Assembly: GCA_003254905.1 (NCBI GenBank) | Contig: QANU01094918.1 | Location: 145,271-209,270 of the forward strand | From: Nissolia schottii | Taxonomy: Eukaryota; Streptophyta; Magnoliopsida; Fabales; Fabaceae | Reading direction: 5' to 3' | Length of the DNA: 64,000 bases | Part shown: positions 47,150 to 57,479 of the stretch, piece after piece | How positions within the stretch are numbered: position 1 is the stretch's first letter | Layout of the letters: every line of letters starts with the position of its first letter | Position numbers and translations under genes: made by a program | The notes under the pieces: generated by a model | What the model saw: only the letters and a program-made list of their open reading frames with translations | Told to the model about the DNA's origin: nothing | Databases searched by the model: none

Positions 47150-47370
47150 AAAAGAAGTTTAGAGACATAAACAAAATAAAATGTCATTCTTTAAGTATAA
47201 TTTATCTTTTAATTAGATATTTTTAATTTAATAAATTACTGACGAATATATCTGTTAGTAATGTCCTGTTTATTTCTATATTTTTTTAAATTGAAAAATC
47301 ACTGACGAATATATCCATCAATAATGTCCTATCTATTATTTTTTTTAAAAAATAATTACCGACGGATATA
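47150..47370. mobile_element. CACTA subterminal repeats, left of the inserted retroelement
   Basis: Three near-copies of the word CTGACGAATATATCCGTCAG occur at about 47239, 47299 and 47358 (the last CCGACGGATATA), spaced about 60 bases apart. The last is split by the LTR element at 47371. The other half of the region resumes at 53174. The left terminus of this CACTA element was not located. Confidence 0.55.
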
Positions 47371-47941
47371 TGATGAAAGCCTTTTTAACCACTTTCTCTA
47401 TCCTTGACACAGTTTCAGTTTGTCACAACCGAGCCAAGTTAGTTGAAAGCTTCTATGCGCTTTTGTCGTTCAAATTAAAATATATACCTACTTACGGCTT
47501 TCAGATTCCAAAGGAATCCAATTGCAATATAGTCAGGTATAGTCGAATCCACAGAGAGTTGCAAAAATACCGTTCTTGAGTTCGTTTAATTAAACAATGG
47601 AGTGAAGGAATTGATAATTTGTTTAATAGTTAATTAAGTAAATAAACGACATAAAAAGTAAATAGGAAACAAATCAGAGGTAGTTCCGGAGCTTGTTGGG
47701 AATTTTAATCATATCATAGTTTCATGCATCCAGTCACATATTACATAGAACTATCAGTTGATTGCCCGCCACCAGTTCTTAACTTGTCATCACTTTTGCG
47801 CATGACAAGATGACAGGTTTCCTTTGTTAAACTGTCACTTTCGCACACGAGCTTAACAAAGTATGCCAGCATTATTCCAGATGTTAAAACGNATAAGTAC
47901 CATTTTGATAGGTCAGTTTTGTGCAAATTGGGCACTTATCA
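47371..47941 (-). repeat. 3' LTR of the Gag-only element, with internal sequence missing at an N
   Basis: It matches both ends of the 1,577-bp 5' LTR, but about 1 kb of the middle (equivalent of 52100-53115) is absent. The jump falls exactly at the lone N at 47892, so the missing part is probably an assembly loss. Confidence 0.8.
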
Positions 47942-47955
47942 CTCCCCCTGACTTA
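47942..47955 (-). promoter_or_regulatory. Polypurine tract of the Gag-only element
   Basis: The minus strand reads TAAGTCAGGGGGAG and abuts the TG of the 3' LTR. The same core recurs at about 48600-48613. Confidence 0.7.
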
Positions 47956-49973
47956 AAACCTTGTTTGTCCTCAAACAAGAGGTAGTAGGAGTATTTTACA
48001 AGAGATTAATGCATATGAACAATCGGTTAATGCAATGAATTGAAATGCTTCAAACAGTTTGAGCCTGAGACCTTGTGAAACATAAAAGAATCTGAACACG
48101 TTATATGCACAAATTACTTGAGTAGCATAAGCAAATCACTCTATCCAATGTCTTTTCCACCAAGGAAATTGTCTTTATCGCACAACGGCCAGTGGGCCAA
48201 TTTGGGGTGAGTGTTTCGCTCAATATCATCATTGAATCACAACAATTTGAATTTGTTACCTGTCTCAGCATTCAATCCATAGTATGGTCATGCAAGGATC
48301 ACAAAAGGACTTCCAAGGGTTATAATGGGGCCAGGCTACAAAGAAGATTAGTTTTTCTGGATATGCAAATTTTTCCAACTAAGAGAGCAATGAAAACCAA
48401 CTTCTTGTTGTCACCTGTTTTCTTCTCAACATTTTTTTCGTCGTTTTTCTTTTCCAACCCTTTTTCTCCTTGATTTTCTTTTGTCTTTTATCCCTTTTTC
48501 TTCTTCTTCTTTTTGTTTTGGGATATAATGTGTTCTTCCTTTCTTGATTTTGTTCTTTCAATTCATCTTTTGTACATCCCACTTTTACTCATCCTTGTCT
48601 CCCCCTGACTTAGATCTTTTGCACATAATCCAATTTTGAATGCTCTCTTAATTCCGGATATTAAGGGATAGCATTGTTTTTCTTTTAAGGTTCGGGGATT
48701 AATGAACAAAAAATTTCTCATGTTAGGCTCAAATAGGGTGCAAAGGATATTCCTAATTAAAGGTCGGCTTTATTTGGCCAAGTGGGTTTTAATTTCTAAA
48801 GAACAAAATGCCTTGATCCTTTCCCATTATTTCCATACAATTATCAAAATAGAGACTCAAAAATTCAATTGTGCAAAACAATGGTGATTCTCTCTTCTCA
48901 CTAAGTGTATGGCTCACTCTTCTCACGTGGTTTAGGGTTAATTTCCTTAATTTCAAAACATCTTCAAGGTTATGCTCATGCAAACAAGTAGAAAAGCATA
49001 TTGACATATTCAAGGTATCTATGCAAGAATCACAAAGTCTGTTTTGGATACTGAAACAAATCAATTCATGATATGTGTTCATGCATCAAACCAAGTAAAA
49101 TAAACTACTACTTTGTTTTCAAACAAACAAGTCTTTAAGTATATACTAAACTAACTAAGGAAATTAATTATTTAAGGAAATTAATTAAGGTGCTAGAGAG
49201 ATTAGAAATGCTCCCTGTTCATGGTGAATGTCTTGAAGTAGCCTTATTGATGTAGACTCCTTTTTGTCTTGTTTAAGCTACTTCATCTTGCTTCAAGATG
49301 TTGAGGAGATAAAGGCTCATTCTTTTTGAGGAATCATGCTCTTCATCCTCTAGAAATGTGTCTCTCTTTTGTTGTATTAGGAAACTTCAATGGTTGTTCT
49401 CCGGCCTGCAAAAACAATCAAAGAAACTTCCTTTCTCTCAGGTAGCGTTAGAGAGATCATAGTTTTATTTTGAATCCTTTTTGTAGATAGAATTCCCTAC
49501 AACTTGCGGACAGAAGTTCCCGCTTAAGTGGTCAGAAGTTCCTACTAATGTGGACAGAATTTCCCACAATGATGTATGGATTCAAATCAAAGCATTGATT
49601 TTAAAGGTGCTATTAGAAAATATTCTTTTCTTGAAAATTTCTTTTCATTTATTAAACAAATAAGAATCCTTTTTCAATTAACTCTTGTGCACCTTTTTCA
49701 AATAATTGCTTAAAAGATTTAAAATCTGTCATTAGGTTTAGAAATAAAAAATGCTTCAAGTTTAGCTTAATTGAAAAGGATTATCATTTTCAAATTTCAA
49801 TTCTAATTACAAGATTTAGAAAACCTTTATTTCTTTTTCACCATTTTATAAAAATATTCTTAACACCTTACATTAATTAAAAATTAGTACTAAAATAATA
49901 AACTTACAAAAATTCTGGGTTGCCTCCCAGACAACGCTTTGTTTTACGTCGTTAGCCCGACGCGTTTTTCCTT

Positions 49974-51419
49974 CTAGCTCCCAACTTCATCATCATCAGT
50001 TCTTCTACCATGGCAAGAGTCCTTAGGGTTCAGCTCCGGATTGGCCGTAAATCTTTTCTTTTTCAGCTCCGCTATATCCGTAGCCAATTGTCCCAGTTGT
50101 GTCTCCAAGTTCCTAATAGAGGCTTCGTTATTCTTTTGATTTATCATTGATTGTTGCATAAATTGATTGAACGTTTCCTCTATTTTGGAACTTGGGTGCA
50201 CGGGTGGTTGGTTCTGATATGGGCAGGGTGGTTGGTACGGCGGTTGCGGAGCTCTATTAAATGAAGGACCAGCCTCTTGCCTCCATGGCTGATTGAAATT
50301 TTGATTTGGCCCCCTTTGGAAATTGTTCTGGTAGGGCGGCCTCTGCTGGTTGTCCAAATACTGGACTTTTTCTTCCCTAAAATTACAACAAGTGGACGGG
50401 TGATCACCATTACATATTTCACATGAAAATACCTGTTGCTTTTTTGATCGAGCTTCCTTGATTTGCTTCGGCAACTCGTTTAGGGCCTTTTTCACCTCGT
50501 CAATCTGTTGTTGGAGTTGCTTGTTTTGTGCCAGAATTGCATCGTTTACGCCTAGTTCAAGCACTCCTCCTCTCCTAGGACCTCTATTATACTGGCCTTG
50601 TTGGTCCGTCAAGGCCATGGAATCAATAATGGAGATGGCCTCCTCTGGTGTTTTGGACATGATTTGTCCACCAGCGGCAGCATCCAGCATGAGTTTGTGC
50701 TGTTGTTGTAGTCCGTTCCTAAAGATGTGGATTTGTGTGCGTGCGTCGAACCCATGATTTGGGCACTTTCTCAGCATGGATTTATATCTCTCCCAGGCTT
50801 CGCATAAACTTTCTCCTGGAGCCTGCACAAATGTAGCAATTGCAGTTTTCAAATCCATAAGTTTAGACCGAGAAAAATACCTGGCACAAAAATTTTCCTC
50901 CAATTGATCCCAGTTTGACAAAATATTTTGTGGCTGATCGAGCAACCACTCCTTTGCTTTCCCGATCAAGGTCAGGGGAAACATCCTTAAAAAGATGGAT
51001 TCTTCATCGGCCTCGGACATTCCCGCGGTCCCACAGAGTTCATAGAATTTCGTTAAATGAGCATATGGATCCTCATGATCCAATCCTGCAAAAGGGTTAG
51101 CATATAACAATTGAACCAAACCAGGTTGCATCTGAGGTTGCCTTTGAGTTCCAGTAGTTCTGCTCATTCTAATAATGTTTCTAGGGGTGAAATTTACAAA
51201 TCCCCTATTATCACTGGCTCCTGTGTCGGTGCCAGCTCCACCAGCTCCAGTTGTTTCGGCCATGGTTTCTTCTTGGTTGGTTGAAGAAGTTGATGATGTC
51301 GTCTCTTGCTCCTCTCTTTCTTTGGCTAAATGATTTTTCTTCTTTTTCCTGTTTTTCCTCGAAGTAGCTTCAATCTCAGGATCAAATAACAATGGTTCTT
51401 TTGAAGTCTTACCTCGCAA
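49974..51419 (-). CDS. Retrotransposon Gag polyprotein (Ty3-gypsy, ATHILA/Tat-like)
   Basis: An intact frame of 481 residues. Gag proteins form the cytoplasmic particle that packages element RNA. The N-terminus is basic (RKNRKKKKNH, 21-30). A retrotransposon gag domain spans about 110-250 (DPYAHLTKFYELCG, GKAKEWLLDQ, NWDQLEENFCARYFSRSKLM, FRNGLQQQ). A coiled coil follows at about 293-327, then a zinc-knuckle-like cluster CEICNGDHPSTCC (333-345), whose spacing C-x2-C-x3-H-x3-C is shorter than the usual C-x2-C-x4-H-x4-C. After that comes a Pro/Gln/Asn-rich stretch (355-410) and a second helix-prone segment (413-457). The protein stops at 481, where the autonomous relatives continue into protease and RT. 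The ATG at 51419 is the first in frame, about 180 bases after the primer site. No pol is present, so mobility would need another element. Confidence 0.85.
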   Translation of the reverse strand: MRGKTSKEPLLFDPEIEATSRKNRKKKKNHLAKEREEQETTSSTSSTNQEETMAETTGAGGAGTDTGASDNRGFVNFTPRNIIRMSRTTGTQRQPQMQPGLVQLLYANPFAGLDHEDPYAHLTKFYELCGTAGMSEADEESIFLRMFPLTLIGKAKEWLLDQPQNILSNWDQLEENFCARYFSRSKLMDLKTAIATFVQAPGESLCEAWERYKSMLRKCPNHGFDARTQIHIFRNGLQQQHKLMLDAAAGGQIMSKTPEEAISIIDSMALTDQQGQYNRGPRRGGVLELGVNDAILAQNKQLQQQIDEVKKALNELPKQIKEARSKKQQVFSCEICNGDHPSTCCNFREEKVQYLDNQQRPPYQNNFQRGPNQNFNQPWRQEAGPSFNRAPQPPYQPPCPYQNQPPVHPSSKIEETFNQFMQQSMINQKNNEASIRNLETQLGQLATDIAELKKKRFTANPELNPKDSCHGRRTDDDEVGS

Positions 51420-51576
51420 TTGCTAAGAAAAATCCACACTAGCCAAATAAGATTAAACAAGAGTTTACAAAGATAAAGGAAAGTTTATAACGAAAATAAA
51501 ACTATACAAATATTTTATGACTATTCACAATTGTTTAATCAAACAAAACTCAAGTGATGTATTTTTGACGCAACTC

Positions 51577-51594
51577 CCCGGCAACGACGCCAAA
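51577..51594 (-). promoter_or_regulatory. Primer-binding site of the Gag-only element
   Basis: TTGGCGTCGTTGCCGGGG on the minus strand lies two bases after the end of the 5' LTR. It is the kind of tRNA-complementary site shared by plant ATHILA/Tat-type gypsy elements. The tRNA was not assigned. Confidence 0.7.
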
Positions 51595-51596
51595 TT

Positions 51597-53173
51597 TGAT
51601 GAAAGCCTTTTTAACCACTTTCTCTATCCTTGACACAGTTTCAGTTTGTCACAACCGAGCCAAGTTAGTTGAAAGCTTCTATGCACTTTTGTCGTTCAAA
51701 TTAAAATATATACCTACTTACGGCTTTCAGATTCCAAAGGAATCCAATTGCAGTATAGTCGGGTATAGTCGAATCCACAGAGAGTTGCAAAAATACCGTT
51801 CTTGAGTTCGATTAATTAAACAATGGAGTGAAGGAATTGATAATTTGTTTAATAGTTAATTAAGTAAATAGGAAACAAATCAGAGGTAGTTCCGGAGCTT
51901 GTTGGGAATTTTAATCATATCATAGTTTCATGCATCCAGTCACATATTACATAGAACTATCAGTTGATTGCCCGCTACCAGTTCTTAACTTGTCATCACT
52001 TTCGCGCATGACAAGATGACAGGTTTCCTTTGTTAAACTGTCACTTTCGCACACGAGCTTAACAAAGTATGCCAGCATTATTCCAGATGTTAATACGACT
52101 AATCTTTATTCCAGTTACGGCAACAAGATTAGATGAAATGGTTTAGTTCTGACTCTAATGATTGTAACTTTTGTTCACAACGTTCGAGTCTCACATCTAG
52201 TTAAGCATAATGATGTTGATCTTAAGTTGGTTATGATTTAATTAGTATAACTCTCGTTCATACAACTAAATCCCAAATCAAAAATCAAAACATTAAGCAA
52301 AGACTAGCATTAAGTATAAAACCATTCAAGCAAATCATAAGAGAACGGATAGATTCATATATAATAGTTACATGGATACAAGCAAACTACAATAATGACC
52401 AAAATCCCAACAGAAAGAGGGTTAGGAACCCATCTTACAAGAGAATCTCGGAGGCAAGGTTTGGGTGCTTACGCTATCATGGCCATGGCTTCGCCAAGCT
52501 TCCTCGATCTCCGGCTCCTTCACAAGCCTCGTCTTTGTTCCTAACCTAATCTAAACTAAACTACAAAGGAAATATGAAGTTTTTGGTGCAAAAGGGGGAA
52601 GAATGGTGGGGGGAGAAGAATGGTATCGAATGGGCACGACCCTCCTCTATTTATAGGCAGATTTTGGGGTCCATCGCTCAGCGGTTTTGGTACCATCGCT
52701 GAGCGATAAGCTCTGAATCGCTGGGCGGAGGCGCACTCTCGCTGAGCGATTGTACTTTTACGCGTCTTCATTAAATGCTTGGCAGCTTTTTCAGGGCGGC
52801 GCTGACGTGGATGGCGGTGCCAGGCTGGCTCTAGCTGGCTCAATGATTGCGCCGGTGCAAGTGGCTTGCCGACATAGGTTCGCTGAGCGATAAGTGTTCT
52901 ACCGCTGAGCGATTCACTCTTGGGCGCTGAGCGAAGTGTAGTTATTCGCTGAGCGGGGCTTCGTCCAGAATCTTCTCTTTAAGCTCTTTTCCAATTCTGC
53001 CCTTTTCTTCCATTCTTCATGGGATTATTATTTATAAATTATGCTTGCATCCATTGTTCAAAATATAATTAAAACCTACAAAATACGGGGAATTCATTAG
53101 ATAATTCGTTTAAAAACATAACAGATAAGTGCCATTTTGATAGGTCAGTTTTGTGCAAATTGGGCACTTATCA
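51597..53173 (-). repeat. 5' LTR of the Gag-only element (1,577 bp)
   Basis: Starts TGATAAGTGCCCAATTTGC at 53173 and ends TTTCATCA at 51597 on the minus strand. Its middle, 52665-52965, carries several copies of CGCTGAGCG and close variants. Confidence 0.85.
52665..52965. repeat. Cluster of CGCTGAGCG motifs in the LTR
   Basis: At least seven occurrences of (T/C)CGCTGAGCG(A/G) or a one-base variant lie within 300 bases, one of them inverted (TCGCTCAGCGG at about 52674). The motif is an odd-length palindrome with a central G. The same motif occurs three times at 58455-58570 in an unrelated LTR family. Confidence 0.8.
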
Positions 53174-53387
53174 ATATATCTTCCAGTAATTAATTACTGC
53201 CACTTGGCGCAGGAAATTACTAACGAAAACAGCGATGAATTTGCTACCTATTGCTAACTTTGGCTTGTTTTGTGGCTAGAGTTGAAAAATACCATTAATG
53301 ACAGATTTGGATATGAAATTTGTCGCTAAATTTGACAGAGATATCCGTCGATAAAATCCGTCGGCATAGAGCATTTTTCTAGTAGTG
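53174..53387. mobile_element. Right end of a CACTA element
   Basis: The sequence continues the subterminal repeats interrupted by the LTR element (TCCGTCGATAAAATCCGTCG at 53345) and ends GAGCATTTTTCTAGTAGTG at 53387. Its reverse complement, CACTACTAGAAAAATGCTC, is a canonical CACTA terminus and matches the one at 28862 in about 22 of 24 bases. Confidence 0.75.
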
Positions 53388-54855
53388 CTTCATGCCAAAT
53401 ATGCATCAGCTCGAAGGTCTTTTCTTAACCATCATGTTCCCCAAGTGTCTTATGTTCACATCACTGATATTGTGCTCAAGGTTTGTGATCTTTGGATTGG
53501 CAATCAATGGGATTTCTGAAACTTGTGGACTCCTCTTCCTAAAGATATTAAATCTCTCATTTGTAAAATTGAAGGTCCTCATTTTGTAGGCACTGATGCT
53601 TGGACTTGGCGCACTAGCACAGATGGAAATCATTCGGCGTTTTTTGGGGGGGGGGTATCAATGGCTTCTTGATTGTGATCATGTTTGGGCTGGTAATAGA
53701 TGTTGGTAACGTCTCTAGAAACTGAAAGCTCCCGAAAAGATTAAATTCCTCCTTTTGGCTTTGTAAGAGGGACATTCTTCCCACAAACTAGTTATGCCAT
53801 CATAGAGGACTTGCGACTTTCCTATCTTGCTTTCTCTGTCTTGCTCCTTTCAAATCACCGTAGCTTTCGGCATTGTACTGCTGCCACAATGCTTGGAATG
53901 GGGTGGGTCTCTCACACATGTTGCAGCCTTCGACAGAATTTCAAATGTGGCTTTGACAATATTCTCCATGGTAAGCTACATTCTCTTTCCATGGTGGGTT
54001 TTGTAGTGGTGCTAAAGAATCAGGAACCTACCAATGGGGATTGATCGAAGTGGTAAGCGGCTTGGTATCGCTTAAGCAAGGTCCCGAGTTTGAGATCTTG
54101 TGTACGCAGTTATTCCCGCAGAGAGACTCACTCGCCATAGCCAGGTGCGCGACCCGGGTCGACTCGGATTAGTCAAGGCCTAGCCTTGGATACCGGGTAA
54201 GCAACCTAAAAAAAAAAAAAAAACTAGGTTTGGCTTCTCTATCATGATTTGTTGTGATAGGGTACTGCTGTAGATGATCTGTCCATTGCAGTTCCAATTT
54301 CCCGTTAGCCTTGTCTTCCCCATGGATACATCAAGTTAAATTTGGATGCCAATGTTCTCCCTTCCCCCGCTTCTAGCGGTTGTGGTTGTGTTTTCCGTGA
54401 TGTTAATGGAGACTAGATCTCTGATTTCTATATTCAGCTTGACACTTTAGATGTCACCTTGGCAAAGCTCTATGTGATTGGATAGGGCCTTGTGTTTTCT
54501 TGGGACAGAGGGTGGAGGTGCCTAGTTTGTGAATCATATTGCACGGTAGTTGCGATTCTTGTGATAGCTCCTAAATGTCATCGCTCTCCCATAATCCTTC
54601 ACTATTTGGTTGGCTCGATCTGTGAGCTCTTTAGTGAGGATTGAGATGTGTTTATCCATCATGTTCTTTACATGGTGGATAAGTTTGTGGATTGTCTCAC
54701 TCAAATGGGTTCTGTAATTGGTTAGGCAAGGGTGGTTTGTAATTCGCCGCCTCCTACGGAGATTTTAGGTCTTCTTCGTGAAGAAGCGATGATTGTGTAA
54801 TTTGTTTTTTTCTTTCTTTTTGTCTCAACCAACCCAAAAAAATAAAAAAAAAACT
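53388..54855 (+). pseudogene. 5'-truncated L1-type LINE (zf-RVT and RNase H part)
   Basis: Broken plus-strand frames give DAWTWRTSTDGNHSAFFG, then LKAPEKIKFLLWL, the zf-RVT region of plant L1 proteins. Further on, VKLNLDANVLP and GCGCVFRDVNGDWISDF match the RNase H domain at the C-terminus. The element ends in an A-rich tail at about 54836-54853. A homopolymer G run at 53647-53656 and several stops show it is dead. A SINE lies inside it. It begins exactly at the CACTA terminus, so the two may have inserted side by side. Confidence 0.8.
54036..54223 (+). mobile_element. tRNA-derived SINE nested in the LINE
   Basis: It reads GAAGTGGTAAGCGGCTTGGT, ATCGCTTAAGCAAGGTCCCG, GAGAGACTCACTCGCCATAG, CAGGTGCGCGACCCGGGTCG, GGATACCGGGTAAGCAACCT and a poly(A) tail of about 15. 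It is colinear with 56028-56209. The tRNA-like head has A-box- and B-box-like words. No clear target duplication. Confidence 0.85.
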
Positions 54856-55009
54856 AAGCGGTAACTTAACAATTGAGATATGGTCTTTTAAATTTGTTAA
54901 TTGTTCAATCCATATGGTAAAAGAGAGATTTCTTTTTTATATTTGTCAATTCAGATCGTAAATAACTACAATTCTCTATTAGTAGTTAAGTGAACACCAT
55001 GTGGAAACC

Positions 55010-55770
55010 TTAACTAGGGAAAAATTTCCCATTCTGAAATAAATAAAAATAGTACTTCCCAAAATACACTATTTTGCTCATAAGGGGAGTCGATTTAAAT
55101 CGACTCCCTTGTTACCATATTTTATTTTATTTTTTAAAAAAAATCAAAAGTCGATTTAAATCCACTTCTTTGCAAATGGTCCTAAATTAGAACTATAAAT
55201 AGAGGTGTATGCTCATTTGTAATATGTATAAAATTTTAAGTTTTTTTTTGGGTAAGTTAGAAAAAAATTGAGTGAGGAGTTAGTAGAAATTTTAGTATAT
55301 TATAATGGTGAGGGGAAAAAATACACAAGATTGAATTACTTTTTATCCCTCAAATAAATCTTGGGTGGCTTTATACCCAATTGTTACTTTGTCACAATTC
55401 CAATCCATTATAGTGGAAAAGTTTGGGGGGAGTGAAGGAGCATTAAGAGAGTGCTATATAGGATGACCATTGATGTCGGTCAATCTTACAAGTTTTAGTT
55501 TTTTGAAATTAAGAAGAACGATCACATTAAGTGGATGTTTTATATGCAGAAGCAGTTTAGCAACCTATTCACCATTATTGAGCTCCTTGTTGTGCTTGAA
55601 AATAGAAATCGATTTAAATTGACTTTTATTAAAATAAAATTGGTTATAAGGGAATCAATTTCCCATCATGAACAAAATAGTTTATTTCGAAAATAAATTT
55701 GAGAATGGTGTATTTAAGGAAGTGCTATTTTTATTTATTTTAAAATGGGAAATTTTGCTTAATTAGTTAA
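55010..55770. mobile_element. Non-autonomous DNA element with terminal inverted repeats of about 110 bp
   Basis: The left end TTAACTAGGGAAAAATTTCC and the reverse complement of the right end (TTAACTAATTAAGCAAAATT) are followed by the shared AAATAAATAAAAATAG, ACTTCC and AATACAC words. The palindromic word GTCGATTTAAATCGAC lies just inside (about 55088) with variants at 55150 and 55608. A stretch near 55440-55505 may be a captured or residual coding piece but has no recognised domain. The long inverted ends suggest a Mutator-like element. No 8-10 base duplication was found. Confidence 0.7.
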
Positions 55771-57479
55771 TGTACGATGTTACATGATCACCTTACTCTC
55801 GAGAGGAATCAAGTCTCTATTGTCTGTAATATGAAAGATAAAGCCTATGTACGAATAAAGACACAATTCATATCCCGAATAGATGTTTCAGTGGCTTCTT
55901 CCCTGGGAAAGTAACAGATCAACTATTTAAGCCAATACGGAGCAATAATTATTGTCAGTAATGATTTATCGTTCTAAATATTTTCTTAAAAATCAAAAGT
56001 AAATACAATCAATAATTTAGAAATTTATCAAGGGAGTTGGTCCAAGTGGTAAGCGACTTGGTATCGCTTAAGCAAGGTCCTGAGTTTGAGACTTTGTGTA
56101 CGCAGTTATCCCCGCTGGGAGACTCACCTGCCATAGCCGGGTGCGCGACCCAAGTCGACCCGGATTAGTCAAGGTTATGACCTTGGATACCGGGCAGGCA
56201 ACCTAAAAAAATAATTTAGAAATTTAAAAATAAACTAATTCTCATTTTATTTTGTATATAAATGTATAATGAGATGAGTTTTTTTTATTTGTTTCTTCAA
56301 CAAATGTTTTAAGGGCACTTGTCATTTAATCCCTAAAAACAAATTTTAAGATAAATTATTTTTTATTCCTTTATAGTAAGATAATTTTAAATAATTAAGT
56401 TACTTAAATCAACTCTAAACAATAACTTAAGGGGTGAGAAATGTCTTATATTTATAAAACATATTTAAACTTTATCTCTAAATAATGTAAAACTTTAGTA
56501 GACGAGAAATAATAAGATTGCTTTATGATATATCTAGAAAGATATTATGAACTGAATGCAATTCTATATCCAATAAAAAAGATTGATATTGCTCTACTAA
56601 TATGGAAAACTAGTAGAATAATAGCTGTAGATTTTAACTTTCAACAAATTCAAGATTTAGTTTTCTAATGTCTGAAATATACTCAACTGTACAATAATTA
56701 TATCAGACAGATTGAATTTGAAAGAGGTAATCAAGTCTTGTCTTTTATCCAAGTCAAGTGCTTTAATTATGCCATCATAATATAGCCGCGTTATCACACT
56801 AAAACAAAGTGGTATTAAAGTAAAAATATTCAAATTTCTTCAAACAAATTAGACTGATAAAAGTAATTTTTACCTTTTATTCATATTTATTTTATATATA
56901 TAAAAAAGAACAACTATTTATAGACATTAGTCCTCAAGAAATAGTTTCATATAAAGAAAACTTTTATGTCACAAGTTATGTACAAAGAAAATTTGGATAT
57001 AGTTACAAAAAACTGACCTAAAAAAAGGTGTTGTTTCAACCTCATAAAAAGAGTGATGTGTGAAAATATAAGTATGGTCCAAAAATTTATTTGAAGAAAA
57101 CAAAGAAAATTTAAACATAGTAAACCAAAAAAAATTATAGTAAAAAAATAAAACATAATATATAAGGTACAAGTAGTATCGAGTGGGTACATTAAAATCC
57201 TAACATAACCCTAATTTGCATAGGTGAATTCAAGTAATTACCTATTCAATTAATTACCCATTAAAAAATAAATTTTTTACTTTACTCATTAGATTGTGTT
57301 AGAGTGGATAAAATTAGGTAGATACAAAGTACCGTCCTTACCTCATAAGGGCAAATTTTTCAAAATTTTTTCTCTAGAACTTGTATGTGACTCCATCCAT
57401 AACTTTGGGAGAAAAATGAAGCAAATAACTAAGAAGGGGTTATTAACTTAAATAACTTACATTTATAAGCAATGAGAAT
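55771..57479. other. AT-rich intergenic DNA with one SINE
   Basis: Apart from the SINE at 56028-56209 no feature is supported. The stretch 56880-57200 is low-complexity A/T-rich, and the frames there are hydrophobic by composition only. Confidence 0.45.
56011..56226 (+). mobile_element. tRNA-derived SINE with 17-base target duplication
   Basis: The body at 56028-56209 is flanked by identical copies of AATAATTTAGAAATTTA at 56011-56027 and 56210-56226. The body opens TCAAGGGAGTTGGTCCAAG and closes with GCAACCTAAAAAA. The perfect duplication makes this the reference copy for the family in this window (others at 37617, 38685 minus, 54036). Confidence 0.9.

Larger units (their letters stand above)
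47371..53173 (-). mobile_element. Non-autonomous Ty3-gypsy element encoding only Gag (TR-GAG type)
   Basis: Two related LTRs bound the element: the 5' LTR at 51597-53173 (1,577 bp) and the 3' LTR at 47371-47941, both running TGATAAGTGCC to GGCTTTCATCA on the minus strand. The five bases ATATA lie on both sides (47366-47370 and 53174-53178). A primer-binding site, TTGGCGTCGTTGCCGGGG, directly follows the 5' LTR. A polypurine tract AAGTCAGGGGGAG directly precedes the 3' LTR. The only long frame is gag (49974-51419). The 2 kb between gag and the 3' LTR has no protease, RT or integrase motifs. By eye the shared 500 bases of the LTRs differ at about seven sites plus one 20-base indel, so the insertion is fairly young. 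Confidence 0.85.

Noticed and set aside
47371..47579. Identical 69-codon frames at the inner edges of both LTRs (47370 and 51596)
   Set aside because: They are the same LTR sequence read on the wrong strand, and the similarity comes from the repeat, not from a gene.
53406..53633. Minus-strand frame of 75 codons over the LINE
   Set aside because: The plus strand carries clear LINE zf-RVT motifs, so the minus frame is an overlap artefact.
56947..57192. Hydrophobic minus-strand frames
   Set aside because: They are Phe/Ile/Leu-rich because the DNA is A/T-rich. There is no supporting start context, domain or partner.
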